In this document: piece by piece, positions 1 through 6,381 of the stretch
How positions within the stretch are numbered: the first letter of the stretch is position 1
Layout of the letters: each line of letters starts with the position of its first letter
Source of the DNA: Fluviibacter sp048859965
GTDB lineage: Bacteria > Pseudomonadota > Gammaproteobacteria > Burkholderiales > Rhodocyclaceae
Assembly (NCBI GenBank): GCA_048859965.1
Contig: JBLIZO010000064.1
Span: 1-6,381, forward strand
DNA: 6,381 bases
Direction of reading: 5' to 3'
Notes under the pieces: model-generated
The model's database searches: none
The model's input: only the letters and a program-made list of their open reading frames with translations
What the model was told of the DNA's origin: nothing
Translations under genes and position numbers: made by a program

Positions 1-69
1 CGAACCCACGGTACCTTGCAGTACGCCTGATTTCGAGTCAGGTACATTCGACCACTCTGCCACCTCTCC
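1..69 (-). tRNA. tRNA-Ser (anticodon CGA), 3' end cut off by window edge
   Basis: Read on the minus strand from 69, the sequence folds as a class II tRNA. The 5' acceptor strand is GGAGAGG, followed by TG and a D-arm containing AGAGTGGTCGAA. The anticodon stem is CCTGA/TCAGG, closing the loop CTCGAAA, with anticodon CGA at 35-33, which reads UCG serine codons. A long variable arm follows, with a GTACT/GGTAC stem (one T-G wobble) capped by GCAA; the long arm is the identity feature that seryl-tRNA synthetase recognises. The T-arm begins GTGGG-TTCG, and the window ends there, so the rest of the T-arm, the 3' acceptor strand and the CCA end are not visible. tRNA-Ser(CGA) is usually partly redundant with tRNA-Ser(UGA). 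The gene is divergent from mltF. tRNA-Ser genes are common integration sites for genomic islands, but the relevant 3' end is outside the window. Confidence 0.95.
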
Positions 70-78
70 GAACCCGCG

Positions 79-106
79 ATTCTAACACGATCGGAAAATC
101 TGTCTA
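79..106 (-). promoter_or_regulatory. Predicted sigma70-type promoter of the tRNA-Ser gene
   Basis: On the minus strand, TAGACA (106-101) matches the -35 consensus at five of six positions. TAGAAT (84-79) matches the -10 consensus at five of six. The spacer is 16 nt. The bases after the -10 box, CGCGGG, form a GC-rich discriminator of the kind typical of stable-RNA promoters under stringent control. The -10 box ends only 9 nt before the mature tRNA 5' end at 69, so a start 6-8 nt downstream would leave a 5' leader of about 1-3 nt. The two boxes are seen directly; promoter activity and growth-rate control are inferred. Confidence 0.7.
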
Positions 107-151
107 GGGCGGCTTCAAGGCCGACCATGCTAAAGTGAACCGTTGCCGTTT

Positions 152-155
152 GGAG
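152..155 (+). promoter_or_regulatory. Shine-Dalgarno site of mltF
   Basis: GGAG at 152-155 lies 12 nt before the ATG at 168, somewhat long but usable spacing. It favours the ATG at 168 over the in-frame GTG at 135, which has no purine-rich site upstream. Confidence 0.55.
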
Positions 156-167
156 AAAGCTCGCTGT

Positions 168-1754
168 ATGTCGCTCCCGGAAGCATCCCCCGCTGAAAAA
201 CACCCGCGTCTGGCCGCCATCAGCCGACGTGCGTCGGCGATTTTGCACCGGATCAACGCGGCGCCGCGCTGGCTTCTCTGGGCCAAGGCCGCATTACTCG
301 TCCTGGGCTTAGTGCTGGGTGTCCTCTATCTGTTACCGCATATTCAGCCGCTGGCACTGTCACGAGAACTGGTGGTCGGCACGCGGGCAACCCCCACCAG
401 TTTTTCCCGGGAAAACACCACCGACGAAGCCGGCAAGGCGATCATTCTGGAGTCCGGGTTTGATCATGATCTGGTCACCGCGTTCGCCAAGTCGCTGGGT
501 AAGCATGTGCGCTTCGTGATTGCACCAGATGAACAGGCGCTGCACCAGATGCTGGAACGCGGCGAAGTGCATATGGCGGCGGCCTGGCTGACCCGCCGCT
601 TTGTCGAAGCACCGACCAGCCGCAACCTGACAGGTGCAGATGATGAACAGAACCCCAGCGCGTCGTTGCTGATTGCCTCTCGCCCTTATGCCCACGACAC
701 CCTGGTGCTGGTCCAAGCCGCCCAAGCCATCCCTCTAAGCCATATCAGCCAGCTACACGCGCAGGAAGTGCATACATTGCAGGCCAACAGCTACGAACTG
801 TGGCTGAATGATCTGGCACGCCAGAATATTGCCCCCCGCCAGACAGCCCACGCCGGGTGGACGGAAACCGATCTGTTGCAGGCTGTCGGCAAGAATCAGA
901 TCGGGCTGGCAGTGGTGCCGGGCGCTGCCTTCAGAATTGCATTAAATTTCACACCCGGCATCGACAGCACACTGGATGCCGGGCCCGAGGAGGCGATTGT
1001 CTGGGCGTTTCCAAAACGCCATGGCGAAGCTCTGGCCCTGCAGGCGAATCAGTTTCTGGTGAATGCCGAAAAGGATGGCACCTTGCGCCAACTGCGCGAT
1101 CGTTACTTTGGTGCGGTCAACCGACTTCAGGAAGCGGATCGCAGTGATTTTCTCGCCAAGGTCAAAACCCGCTTGCCGCAATATCTGACGCAGTTCAAAC
1201 GCGCTCAGGTTGCGAGCGGTTATGACTGGCGATTGCTGGCCGCGCTGGCCTATCAGGAATCCAAATGGGATACCAGCGCCGTCAGCAAAACCGGTGTGCG
1301 CGGTCTGATGATGCTGACCGGTGATACGGCCGACCGTCTTGGTGTGCGCAATCGGTTGGATCCGTATGAAAGCATTATGGGCGGCGCCCGTTATCTGGAT
1401 TATCTGCGCGATGAACTACCGGCGTCGGTGCCGGAACCTGACCGAACCTGGATGGCAATTGCATCGTATAACGTGGGGCCGGGGCAGATCAACGCGGCTC
1501 GCGCACTGGCCAAATCGATGAAGCTGAATCCGGATTCCTGGGCTGACGTTAAGAAGGCGCTACCGCAACTGGGCCAGACCAAGCGCGGCGTCAAGATCCG
1601 CGGCGGCGAAGCCGTGGTGACTGCCGAAAATGTACGGATGTACTACGCGATACTCTCGCGCCTGTACCCGGCATCAACCGGGTTTACACTGACGGCACCG
1701 ACCCGCACCTATGGCATCAGCACCCCGGCTGCAGCGGGAGCAACCCTGCGCTGA
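168..1754 (+). CDS. mltF: Membrane-bound lytic murein transglycosylase F (MltF)
   Basis: A 528-residue lytic transglycosylase that cleaves the MurNAc-GlcNAc bond of peptidoglycan, forming 1,6-anhydromuropeptides in the periplasm. The N-terminus is a basic tail (residues 1-34) and one hydrophobic segment (about 35-57, rich in Leu, Val and Ala). A domain resembling extracellular solute-binding proteins (family 3) spans about 66-315; in this family it acts as a regulatory module. The SLT catalytic domain spans about 345-505. The catalytic glutamate is probably E364 in AYQESKWD, followed by the SLT signatures GVRGLMMLT (377-385) and ASYNVGPGQ (432-440). Length and domain order fit MltF. The start was set at ATG 168 because GGAG precedes it; the in-frame GTG at 135 would add 11 residues without a ribosome site. 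The stop is 7 nt from the serS stop, tail to tail. The hydrophobic segment may be a lasting inner-membrane anchor, since the only possible signal peptidase site (ALS, residues 63-65) is poor. Confidence 0.93.
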   Translation: MSLPEASPAEKHPRLAAISRRASAILHRINAAPRWLLWAKAALLVLGLVLGVLYLLPHIQPLALSRELVVGTRATPTSFSRENTTDEAGKAIILESGFDHDLVTAFAKSLGKHVRFVIAPDEQALHQMLERGEVHMAAAWLTRRFVEAPTSRNLTGADDEQNPSASLLIASRPYAHDTLVLVQAAQAIPLSHISQLHAQEVHTLQANSYELWLNDLARQNIAPRQTAHAGWTETDLLQAVGKNQIGLAVVPGAAFRIALNFTPGIDSTLDAGPEEAIVWAFPKRHGEALALQANQFLVNAEKDGTLRQLRDRYFGAVNRLQEADRSDFLAKVKTRLPQYLTQFKRAQVASGYDWRLLAALAYQESKWDTSAVSKTGVRGLMMLTGDTADRLGVRNRLDPYESIMGGARYLDYLRDELPASVPEPDRTWMAIASYNVGPGQINAARALAKSMKLNPDSWADVKKALPQLGQTKRGVKIRGGEAVVTAENVRMYYAILSRLYPASTGFTLTAPTRTYGISTPAAAGATLR

Positions 1755-1761
1755 CAAAGCC

Positions 1762-3048
1762 TTAGATGCCCGCCGATAATACCGTCAGACCGCCCATATA
1801 AGGCTGTAGGACATCCGGTACGCGTACGCTCCCGTCGGCTTGCTGGTAGTTCTCGAGAATAGCGACCAGCGTACGTCCCACCGCCAACCCCGAGCCATTG
1901 AGTGTATGCGCGAGTTCCGGCTTTCCTTGCGCATTGCGGAAACGTGCCTGCATGCGCCGCGCCTGAAAGCTGCCGAAGTTCGAGCAACTGGAGATTTCAC
2001 GATAGGTGTTCTGTGCGGGCAACCACACTTCGAGGTCATAGGTTTTCTGCGCCGAGAAACCCATGTCACCCGTACACAGCACGATACGACGATACGGCAA
2101 ACCGAGTTGCTCCAGAATGTTTTCTGCGTGGCGTGTCAGGTCTTCGTGCGCCTGCGCCGAGTTTTCCGGCTGCTCAATGCGCACGAGTTCGACCTTGTCG
2201 AACTGGTGCTGACGAATCAGCCCGCGCACATCTCGACCACCGGAGCCTGCTTCCGAACGGAAGCATGGCGTATGACACACCCACTTGAGCGGCAACTGTT
2301 CGGCGGCCGTAATGGTGTCACGCACGATATTGGTCACCGGCACTTCCGCAGTCGGAATCAGGTAATACGGTTCTGCCTCGCCGCGCGGCACCTGGAACAG
2401 ATCTTCGGCAAACTTGGGCAACTGGCCCGTACCATAGAGGCTGGCACTGTTGACGAGGTATGGCGCATACAGTTCGGTGTAACCATGTGCGGCGGTATGC
2501 GTATCGAGCATGAACTGCGACAGTGCACGATGCAACCGCGCGACCGGTCCTTGCAACACGACAAAGCGCGATCCGGTCAACTTGGTGGCGGTTTCAAAGT
2601 CCATGCCATTCAGGCCGGCACCAATGTCCACATGATCTTTGACTTCGAAATCGAAGGCCGGAATATCGCCCCAGCGCTTGATTTCGACATTGTCGTTTTC
2701 ATCGGTGCCCACCGGCACATCCTCACCCGGTAGATTTGGCAGCGCAGCAGTAAACGTCGTGATGTCTTCTAACAGTACGGCCAGACGCGCCTCAGACGCT
2801 TTGAGTTCGTCACCGAGTTTGCCGACTTCGGCCAACACTGCGCTGGCATCCTCGCCTTTACCTTTGAGCATGCCGATCTGTTTGGAAAGGCTATTACGCT
2901 GTGCCTGCAGATCCTGCGTACGTTGCTGCAATGTTTTCCGTTCGGCTTCCAGCGCATTGAACGGTGCGAAATCGATGTCATCTCCACGCGTAGCAAGGCG
3001 ACGAGCAACGTCTTCGGGTTGGGTGCGGAGCAACTGGATATCAAGCAT
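1762..3048 (-). CDS. serS: Seryl-tRNA synthetase
   Basis: Cytoplasmic class II aminoacyl-tRNA synthetase that attaches serine to tRNA-Ser, and to tRNA-Sec where present, using ATP. The 428-residue length is normal and the protein looks complete. Residues about 30-100 form the long charged helical hairpin (coiled coil) that grips the long variable arm of tRNA-Ser. The catalytic core follows, with TAE (233-235) in the serine-binding region, motif 2 around PCFRSEAGSGGRD (261-273) and RQHQFDKVEL (279-288), and motif 3 LNGSGLAVGRTLVA (383-396), including the ATP-binding arginine. The ATG overlaps the last 8 nt of rarA (ATGCTTGA), so translation is probably coupled. A weak GAGAG ribosome site lies 10 nt upstream, inside rarA. 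It appears to be the last gene of the ftsK-lolA-rarA-serS run. A serine tRNA gene lies on the same strand beyond mltF. Confidence 0.98.
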   Translation of the reverse strand: MLDIQLLRTQPEDVARRLATRGDDIDFAPFNALEAERKTLQQRTQDLQAQRNSLSKQIGMLKGKGEDASAVLAEVGKLGDELKASEARLAVLLEDITTFTAALPNLPGEDVPVGTDENDNVEIKRWGDIPAFDFEVKDHVDIGAGLNGMDFETATKLTGSRFVVLQGPVARLHRALSQFMLDTHTAAHGYTELYAPYLVNSASLYGTGQLPKFAEDLFQVPRGEAEPYYLIPTAEVPVTNIVRDTITAAEQLPLKWVCHTPCFRSEAGSGGRDVRGLIRQHQFDKVELVRIEQPENSAQAHEDLTRHAENILEQLGLPYRRIVLCTGDMGFSAQKTYDLEVWLPAQNTYREISSCSNFGSFQARRMQARFRNAQGKPELAHTLNGSGLAVGRTLVAILENYQQADGSVRVPDVLQPYMGGLTVLSAGI

Positions 3049-4375
3049 GTCTGTCTAACTCTCGTAATTGGGCTAATCGTTCTTTGATACGGGCTTCAAG
3101 GCCGCGATCCACCGGTTGGTACCAGGACACATCCTGCATCCCTTCGGGGAAATAATTGACCCCGGCCGCATAAGCACCGGCCTCGTCGTGCGCATGTCGA
3201 TAACCGGCACCGTGCCCGAGATCCTTCATGAGTCGGGTTGGGGCATTGCGCAGGTGCATGGGCACCGGGCGGGATTCGTCATGACTGACGAAGGCACGCG
3301 CCTGATTATACGCGCGGTAGGCGGCATCGGATTTGGCGGTTGAGGCCAGATACAAAACGGCGTTGGCCAGCGCCAGTTCGCCTTCGGGTGACCCCAGGCG
3401 TTCATACGTCTCTGCGGCTTGCAACGCCATCTGTGCGCCACGCGGGTCGGCCAGGCCGATGTCTTCCCAGGCCATACGCACGATGCGGCGTGCCAGATAA
3501 CGTGGGTCCGCGCCGCCGTCGAGCATACGCACAAACCAGTAGAGCGCTGCATCCGGGTTGGAGCCGCGTACCGATTTATGCAATGCAGAGATCTGATCGT
3601 AGAACGCATCACCCCCCTTGTCGAAGCGCCGCAAGTTCTGCGCCAGGGTATTCGCTACGAAGTCGGCATCAATCTCGTTCGCTGCTGCCGCACTGGCTGC
3701 AGCCAGCGTTTGTTCGACAAGATTGAGGAGTTTTCGGGCATCGCCATCGGCCACGCCGATCAGCCTTGCTTTCGCATCGTCGGTGATCCGGGCATGGGGT
3801 AATTCCGCCATGGCGCGCTCGAATAACTCGCCCAGTTCATCGGCATTGAGCGACTTGAGTACATAGACCGCAGCCCGAGAGAGGAGCGCCGCATTCACTT
3901 CAAACGACGGATTCTCGGTAGTGGCACCAATAAAGGTGACAAGACCAGATTCCACATGGGGCAGGAAGGCATCCTGCTGGCTCTTGTTGAAGCGATGCAC
4001 CTCATCCACAAACAGAATGGTACGGCGCCCGGTCTGACGGGCTTTTTCGGCAAAGGCAATGGCTTCGCGGATTTCTTTCACACCGGCCAGCACGGCCGAC
4101 AGCGAGATGAACTCGGCATCACAGCGCGACGCCACCAGACGCGCCAGCGTGGTTTTGCCGGTACCGGGCGGCCCCCAGAAAATCATCGAGTGCGGGTTGC
4201 CGCTTTCCAGCACCAGTCGAAGCGGTTTACCGTGCCCCAGGAGATGGCTTTGCCCAACAACGCGCTCCAGGGTGTGCGGGCGCAATTTTTCCGGCAGCGG
4301 TGCATAGGCAGACGGTGAGGCATTCACTGTGGATGCAATACCCGAATCGTCAGATACGTCGCGAAAAAGGTCCAC
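3041..4375 (-). CDS. rarA: Replication-associated recombination protein A, AAA+ ATPase (RarA/MgsA)
   Basis: Clamp-loader-like AAA+ ATPase of the RarA/Mgs1/WRNIP1 family, which works at stalled forks and ssDNA gaps and contacts SSB. Counting from the GTG at 4375 the protein has 444 residues. It opens with MDLF, common in this family, then the Walker A motif GPPGTGKT (68-75), Walker B ILFVDEVHRF (120-129), sensor 1 IGATTENPSF (149-158), a likely arginine finger in LLSRAAVYV (164-172) and sensor 2 GDARKLLNL (211-219). The C-terminal tetramerisation region includes the conserved ISALHKSVRGSNPDAALYW (262-280) and RNAPTRLMKDLGHGAGYRH (376-394). Three non-ATG codons lie near the start: TTG at 4381, ATT at 4378 and GTG at 4375. 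GTG is preferred because GTGGA at 4388-4384 sits 8 nt upstream of it, whereas TTG would be only 2 nt away. The gene lies 15 nt downstream of lolA and overlaps serS by 8 nt. Confidence 0.96.
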   Translation of the reverse strand: MDLFRDVSDDSGIASTVNASPSAYAPLPEKLRPHTLERVVGQSHLLGHGKPLRLVLESGNPHSMIFWGPPGTGKTTLARLVASRCDAEFISLSAVLAGVKEIREAIAFAEKARQTGRRTILFVDEVHRFNKSQQDAFLPHVESGLVTFIGATTENPSFEVNAALLSRAAVYVLKSLNADELGELFERAMAELPHARITDDAKARLIGVADGDARKLLNLVEQTLAAASAAAANEIDADFVANTLAQNLRRFDKGGDAFYDQISALHKSVRGSNPDAALYWFVRMLDGGADPRYLARRIVRMAWEDIGLADPRGAQMALQAAETYERLGSPEGELALANAVLYLASTAKSDAAYRAYNQARAFVSHDESRPVPMHLRNAPTRLMKDLGHGAGYRHAHDEAGAYAAGVNYFPEGMQDVSWYQPVDRGLEARIKERLAQLRELDRHA

Positions 4376-4383
4376 AATCAAGA

Positions 4384-4388
4384 TCCAC
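4384..4388 (-). promoter_or_regulatory. Ribosome binding site that sets the rarA start
   Basis: On the minus strand, GTGGA lies between the lolA stop and rarA. It is 8 nt from the GTG at 4375 and 2 nt from the TTG at 4381. Normal spacing therefore points to the GTG. The match to the anti-Shine-Dalgarno sequence is only partial. Confidence 0.45.
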
Positions 4389-4390
4389 TG

Positions 4391-5017
4391 TTACTGCTTG
4401 AGGATGTCGGCGCCCGCCGGTGGGCTGAAGCGAAACAGGCTGGTCGGCACATCGCCATTACGTACAACGTTACTGAACACCAGGGTGGTGGTCTGACCGA
4501 AGCTGTCTTCCAGAATCATGCCTTTGAGCTCATTGCCCGACAGGCCGATGCGGATACGCACAAAGCCCGTATCGTTCTGCTTCGGTTCGGCAATGACCCA
4601 CTGGGCGCCGCCATGATCGCCATCGGCTTTGAGCACGAAGCGTTGTTCGACCTCGTTGTCCCCGGCCAACAGCGCGGCCGGGGAACCGCCAAGCGCCTTG
4701 TCCGATGGACGCACGATGACCTGCTTGAGCTCGGGGTCATATAACCAGATACGGCTGCCATCACCGATCATCAGTTGGGTATAGGGCTTGCTAATGGACC
4801 AGCGGAATTTGCCAGGACGACTGATCGCCATGGCGCCCTGGCTTTTGCCACCGCCGATACCGCCCGCAGACGTCTGTGCAAAATCGGCCTTCAGGGTGCG
4901 TGTGTCGCGCAGCCAGCCTTTAAGATCCGCTACGCTATCGGCGCGCACCATCGATGCTGTCAGAGCTGTCACACAGAGGACGGCTAAGAGCAGGGGGAGT
5001 TTGAGGCCTCGGATCAT
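4391..5017 (-). CDS. lolA: Outer-membrane lipoprotein carrier protein LolA
   Basis: Periplasmic chaperone that accepts mature lipoproteins from the inner-membrane LolCDE transporter and passes them to LolB at the outer membrane. The 208-residue product has a Sec signal peptide with basic start MIRGLK, a hydrophobic core (about 7-22) and a likely cleavage site after VRA (24-26), leaving about 182 mature residues. The mature part follows the LolA pattern: an N-terminal helix with LKADFAQT (42-49), then strands including the conserved RPGKFRWSISKPY, a typical lipid-cavity segment, and DGSRIWLYDPELKQVIV. The ATG lies 6 nt after the ftsK stop. Only a weak site (TGAG, 9 nt upstream, within the end of ftsK) is visible, so expression probably depends on translation from ftsK. 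lolA between ftsK and rarA is a conserved order. Confidence 0.96.
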   Translation of the reverse strand: MIRGLKLPLLLAVLCVTALTASMVRADSVADLKGWLRDTRTLKADFAQTSAGGIGGGKSQGAMAISRPGKFRWSISKPYTQLMIGDGSRIWLYDPELKQVIVRPSDKALGGSPAALLAGDNEVEQRFVLKADGDHGGAQWVIAEPKQNDTGFVRIRIGLSGNELKGMILEDSFGQTTTLVFSNVVRNGDVPTSLFRFSPPAGADILKQ

Positions 5018-5023
5018 GCGGCT

Positions 5024-6381
5024 TTACTCATCACCCGCGCGGTTGGGGGCCAGCACTTCACGGCCACCACGGCCATCCATGCTGGAGACCAGACCGGCTT
5101 TTTCCATCGCCTCAATGAGACGCGCCGAGCGGTTGTAACCAATGCGCAGATGGCGCTGTACCAGCGAAATAGACGCACGACGGTTCTTGAGCACTATCTC
5201 CACGGCCTGGTCATAGAGCGGGTCGGCTTCGGCATCACTATCGCCGCCTTCGCCGCCTTCGCCATCCCCCTCGGTGGCCCCGGTAAGAATGCCTTCTTCG
5301 TATTCGGGCGCCCCCAGCGATTTGAGGTAATCGACGACACGGTGCACTTCGTCATCGGCCACAAAGGCACCATGCACACGCTGCGGATAACCGGTACCCG
5401 GCGGCAGATAGAGCATATCGCCCTGTCCCAGCAGCGCTTCGGCGCCCATCTGGTCGAGAATGGTTCGCGAGTCGATCTTGCTCGACACCTGAAAGGCGAT
5501 GCGTGTCGGGATATTGGCCTTGATGAGGCCGGTAATCACATCCACACTGGGGCGCTGCGTGGCGAGAATCAGGTGGATACCTGCAGCACGGGCTTTCTGT
5601 GCCAGACGCGCAATGAGTTCTTCCACCTTCTTGCCGGCAACCATCATGAGGTCGGCCAACTCGTCAATCACCACCACGATGTGCGGCATGCTGCGCAACG
5701 GTTCCGGGGCTTCCGGCGTCAGTGACAGCGGGTTCGGGATCGGTTCACCGTTTTCAGCGGCCTTCTGGATATGCTCGTTGGCGCTGGCCAGGTTACGTAC
5801 TCCCAGCTTGGACATGACCTTATAACGGCGCTCCATTTCGGCCACACACCAGGTCAGTGCATTGGCCGCCTGACGCATATCGGTGACCACCGGGGCCAGC
5901 AGATGCGGGATACCTTCGTAGATCGATAGCTCCAGCATTTTCGGATCGACCAGAATCAAACGTACGGCGTCCGGCTCGGATTTGTAGAGCATCGACAGGA
6001 TCATGGCATTGACGCCCACCGACTTGCCGGAACCGGTGGTCCCCGCCACCAGCAGGTGGGGCATTTTGGCGAGATCAGCCACGATGGGCACCCCGCCAAT
6101 ATCTTTACCCAACGCCACGGTAAGCGGCGAAGTCATATTGTGGTACGGCCGGGACGACAGAATTTCAGAAAGCCTGACTGTCTGCCGTTTGGCGTTCGGG
6201 AGCTCCAGTGCCATGCAGGATTTGCCGGGCACGGTTTCAACAACACGCACCGACACCAGGGCGAGCGCACGCGCCAGATCGCGCGCCAGATTGACGATCT
6301 GGGCGCCTTTGACGCCGACGGCCGGTTCGATCTCATAACGCGTAATCACCGGGCCGGGGTAGGCGGCAATGACTTTAACTT
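5024..6381 (-). CDS. ftsK: DNA translocase FtsK, C-terminal motor and gamma domains (5' end outside window)
   Basis: Septal DNA pump that moves the chromosome terminus region and activates XerCD recombination at dif. The visible 451 residues cover the motor and C-terminus; the membrane domain and proline/glutamine-type linker lie upstream. The frame stays open to the window edge, and the first residues (KVIAAYPGPVITRYEIEP) match the normal start of the FtsK alpha/beta motor, so the GTG at 6347-6349 is not a start. Numbering from the first full codon: Walker A GTTGSGKS (113-120), LILVDPKMLELS (141-152), Walker B VVVIDELADLM (235-245), ATQRPSVDVITG (273-284). A gamma winged helix at about 387-445 contains LRIGYNRSARLIEAMEKAG (411-429), the surface that reads KOPS sites. 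A short acidic, glycine-rich linker (370-386) separates motor from gamma. lolA follows after 6 nt, suggesting co-transcription. Confidence 0.97.
   Translation of the reverse strand, partial: VKVIAAYPGPVITRYEIEPAVGVKGAQIVNLARDLARALALVSVRVVETVPGKSCMALELPNAKRQTVRLSEILSSRPYHNMTSPLTVALGKDIGGVPIVADLAKMPHLLVAGTTGSGKSVGVNAMILSMLYKSEPDAVRLILVDPKMLELSIYEGIPHLLAPVVTDMRQAANALTWCVAEMERRYKVMSKLGVRNLASANEHIQKAAENGEPIPNPLSLTPEAPEPLRSMPHIVVVIDELADLMMVAGKKVEELIARLAQKARAAGIHLILATQRPSVDVITGLIKANIPTRIAFQVSSKIDSRTILDQMGAEALLGQGDMLYLPPGTGYPQRVHGAFVADDEVHRVVDYLKSLGAPEYEEGILTGATEGDGEGGEGGDSDAEADPLYDQAVEIVLKNRRASISLVQRHLRIGYNRSARLIEAMEKAGLVSSMDGRGGREVLAPNRAGDE
5241..5264. repeat. Short 9-nt tandem repeat inside the ftsK linker
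   Basis: The unit tcgccgcct occurs twice in a row (5241-5249, 5250-5258) and continues as a partial third copy to 5264. On the coding strand it gives alternating Gly-Gly-Glu in the flexible linker between the FtsK motor and gamma domain. Because the unit is a multiple of three, copy-number change would keep the frame. Confidence 0.6.

Larger units (their letters stand above)
70..167. other. Divergent intergenic region between tRNA-Ser and mltF
   Basis: These 98 nt contain the tRNA promoter on the minus strand and the upstream region of mltF on the plus strand. For mltF the only promoter-like element I see is TGCTAAAGT at 128-136, which could be an extended -10 (TGn before TAAAGT). No -35 hexamer lies at a proper distance, so it is weak. 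If used, transcription would begin near 143 and leave a leader of about 25 nt before the ATG at 168. No clear operator or strong hairpin is visible. Confidence 0.5.

Noticed and set aside
111..123. 13-base sequence ggcttcaaggccg also present at 3092-3104 in rarA
   Set aside because: One shared 13-mer in a 6.4-kb GC-rich window is compatible with chance, and neither copy has other repeat features.
126..137. Three-codon upstream frame (ATG CTA AAG TGA) before mltF
   Set aside because: It has no ribosome site and may lie upstream of the transcription start. Such tiny frames arise often by chance.
135..167. GTG at 135 as the start of mltF, adding 11 residues
   Set aside because: No ribosome site precedes it and it falls on the only promoter-like -10 element for this gene. 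The ATG at 168 has GGAG upstream.
1724..1738. Palindromic GCTGCAGC flanked by C and G runs near the mltF 3' end
   Set aside because: It lies within coding sequence, lacks a loop and a T-run, and a site of this size is expected by chance in GC-rich DNA.
1758..1805. Seven-base inverted repeat (agcctta ... taaggct) at the mltF/serS junction as a possible terminator
   Set aside because: The loop is 34 nt, the stem is short and AT-containing, and no T-run follows in either direction.
1840..2733. 297-residue open frame on the plus strand, antisense to serS
   Set aside because: It lies entirely opposite a clear seryl-tRNA synthetase, has no recognisable domain, and looks like the mirror of GC-rich coding sequence.
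5150..5725. 191-residue open frame on the plus strand, antisense to ftsK
   Set aside because: It is the complement of conserved FtsK motor and linker sequence, with no domain of its own.
6046..6059. E. coli-type Chi octamer (GCTGGTGG on the minus strand) and a 5-bp hairpin (ccacc agca ggtgg) in ftsK
   Set aside because: The bases are explained by conserved codons just before Walker A, and the E. coli Chi sequence need not work in this organism.
6347..6349. GTG at 6347-6349 as the start of a short FtsK-like protein
   Set aside because: The frame is open to the window edge and the residues before the GTG are conserved FtsK sequence, so the gene simply continues beyond the window.

Overview
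The window looks like an ordinary core-genome segment of a Gram-negative bacterium, most likely a betaproteobacterium. The gene order ftsK-lolA-rarA-serS on the minus strand is a well-known conserved arrangement in beta- and gammaproteobacteria. LolA and the periplasmic transglycosylase MltF both imply an outer membrane. The wording of the FtsK motor domain reads as betaproteobacterial to me; this is recognition by eye, not a search result. Base composition is moderately GC-rich and even across the genes, with no sign of foreign DNA.

Layout, left to right. Positions 1-69 hold the 5' part of a tRNA-Ser(CGA) gene on the minus strand; its 3' end lies outside the window. A 98-nt divergent intergenic region (70-167) carries a convincing sigma70-type promoter for the tRNA and the leader of the next gene. 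Positions 168-1754 encode MltF, a membrane-anchored lytic transglycosylase, the only protein gene on the plus strand. It converges with serS across a 7-nt gap. From 6381 down to 1762, four genes run on the minus strand with operon-like spacing: ftsK (C-terminal part only), 6 nt, lolA, about 15 nt, rarA, then an 8-nt overlap, serS.

Functions: FtsK translocates the chromosome terminus at the division septum, LolA ferries lipoproteins across the periplasm, RarA acts at stalled or collapsed replication forks, and SerRS charges tRNA-Ser. MltF trims peptidoglycan. The cluster joins cell division, envelope building, replication maintenance and translation but is not one pathway. One link is direct: SerRS and one of its tRNA substrates lie about 1.7 kb apart with mltF between them.

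I found no mobile element, CRISPR array, toxin-antitoxin pair, phage remnant or new system. No gene-free stretch exceeds 100 nt. The findings concern fine structure: the tRNA promoter, start-codon choices, gene overlap, the terminator-free convergent junction, and low-complexity sequence in the FtsK linker.
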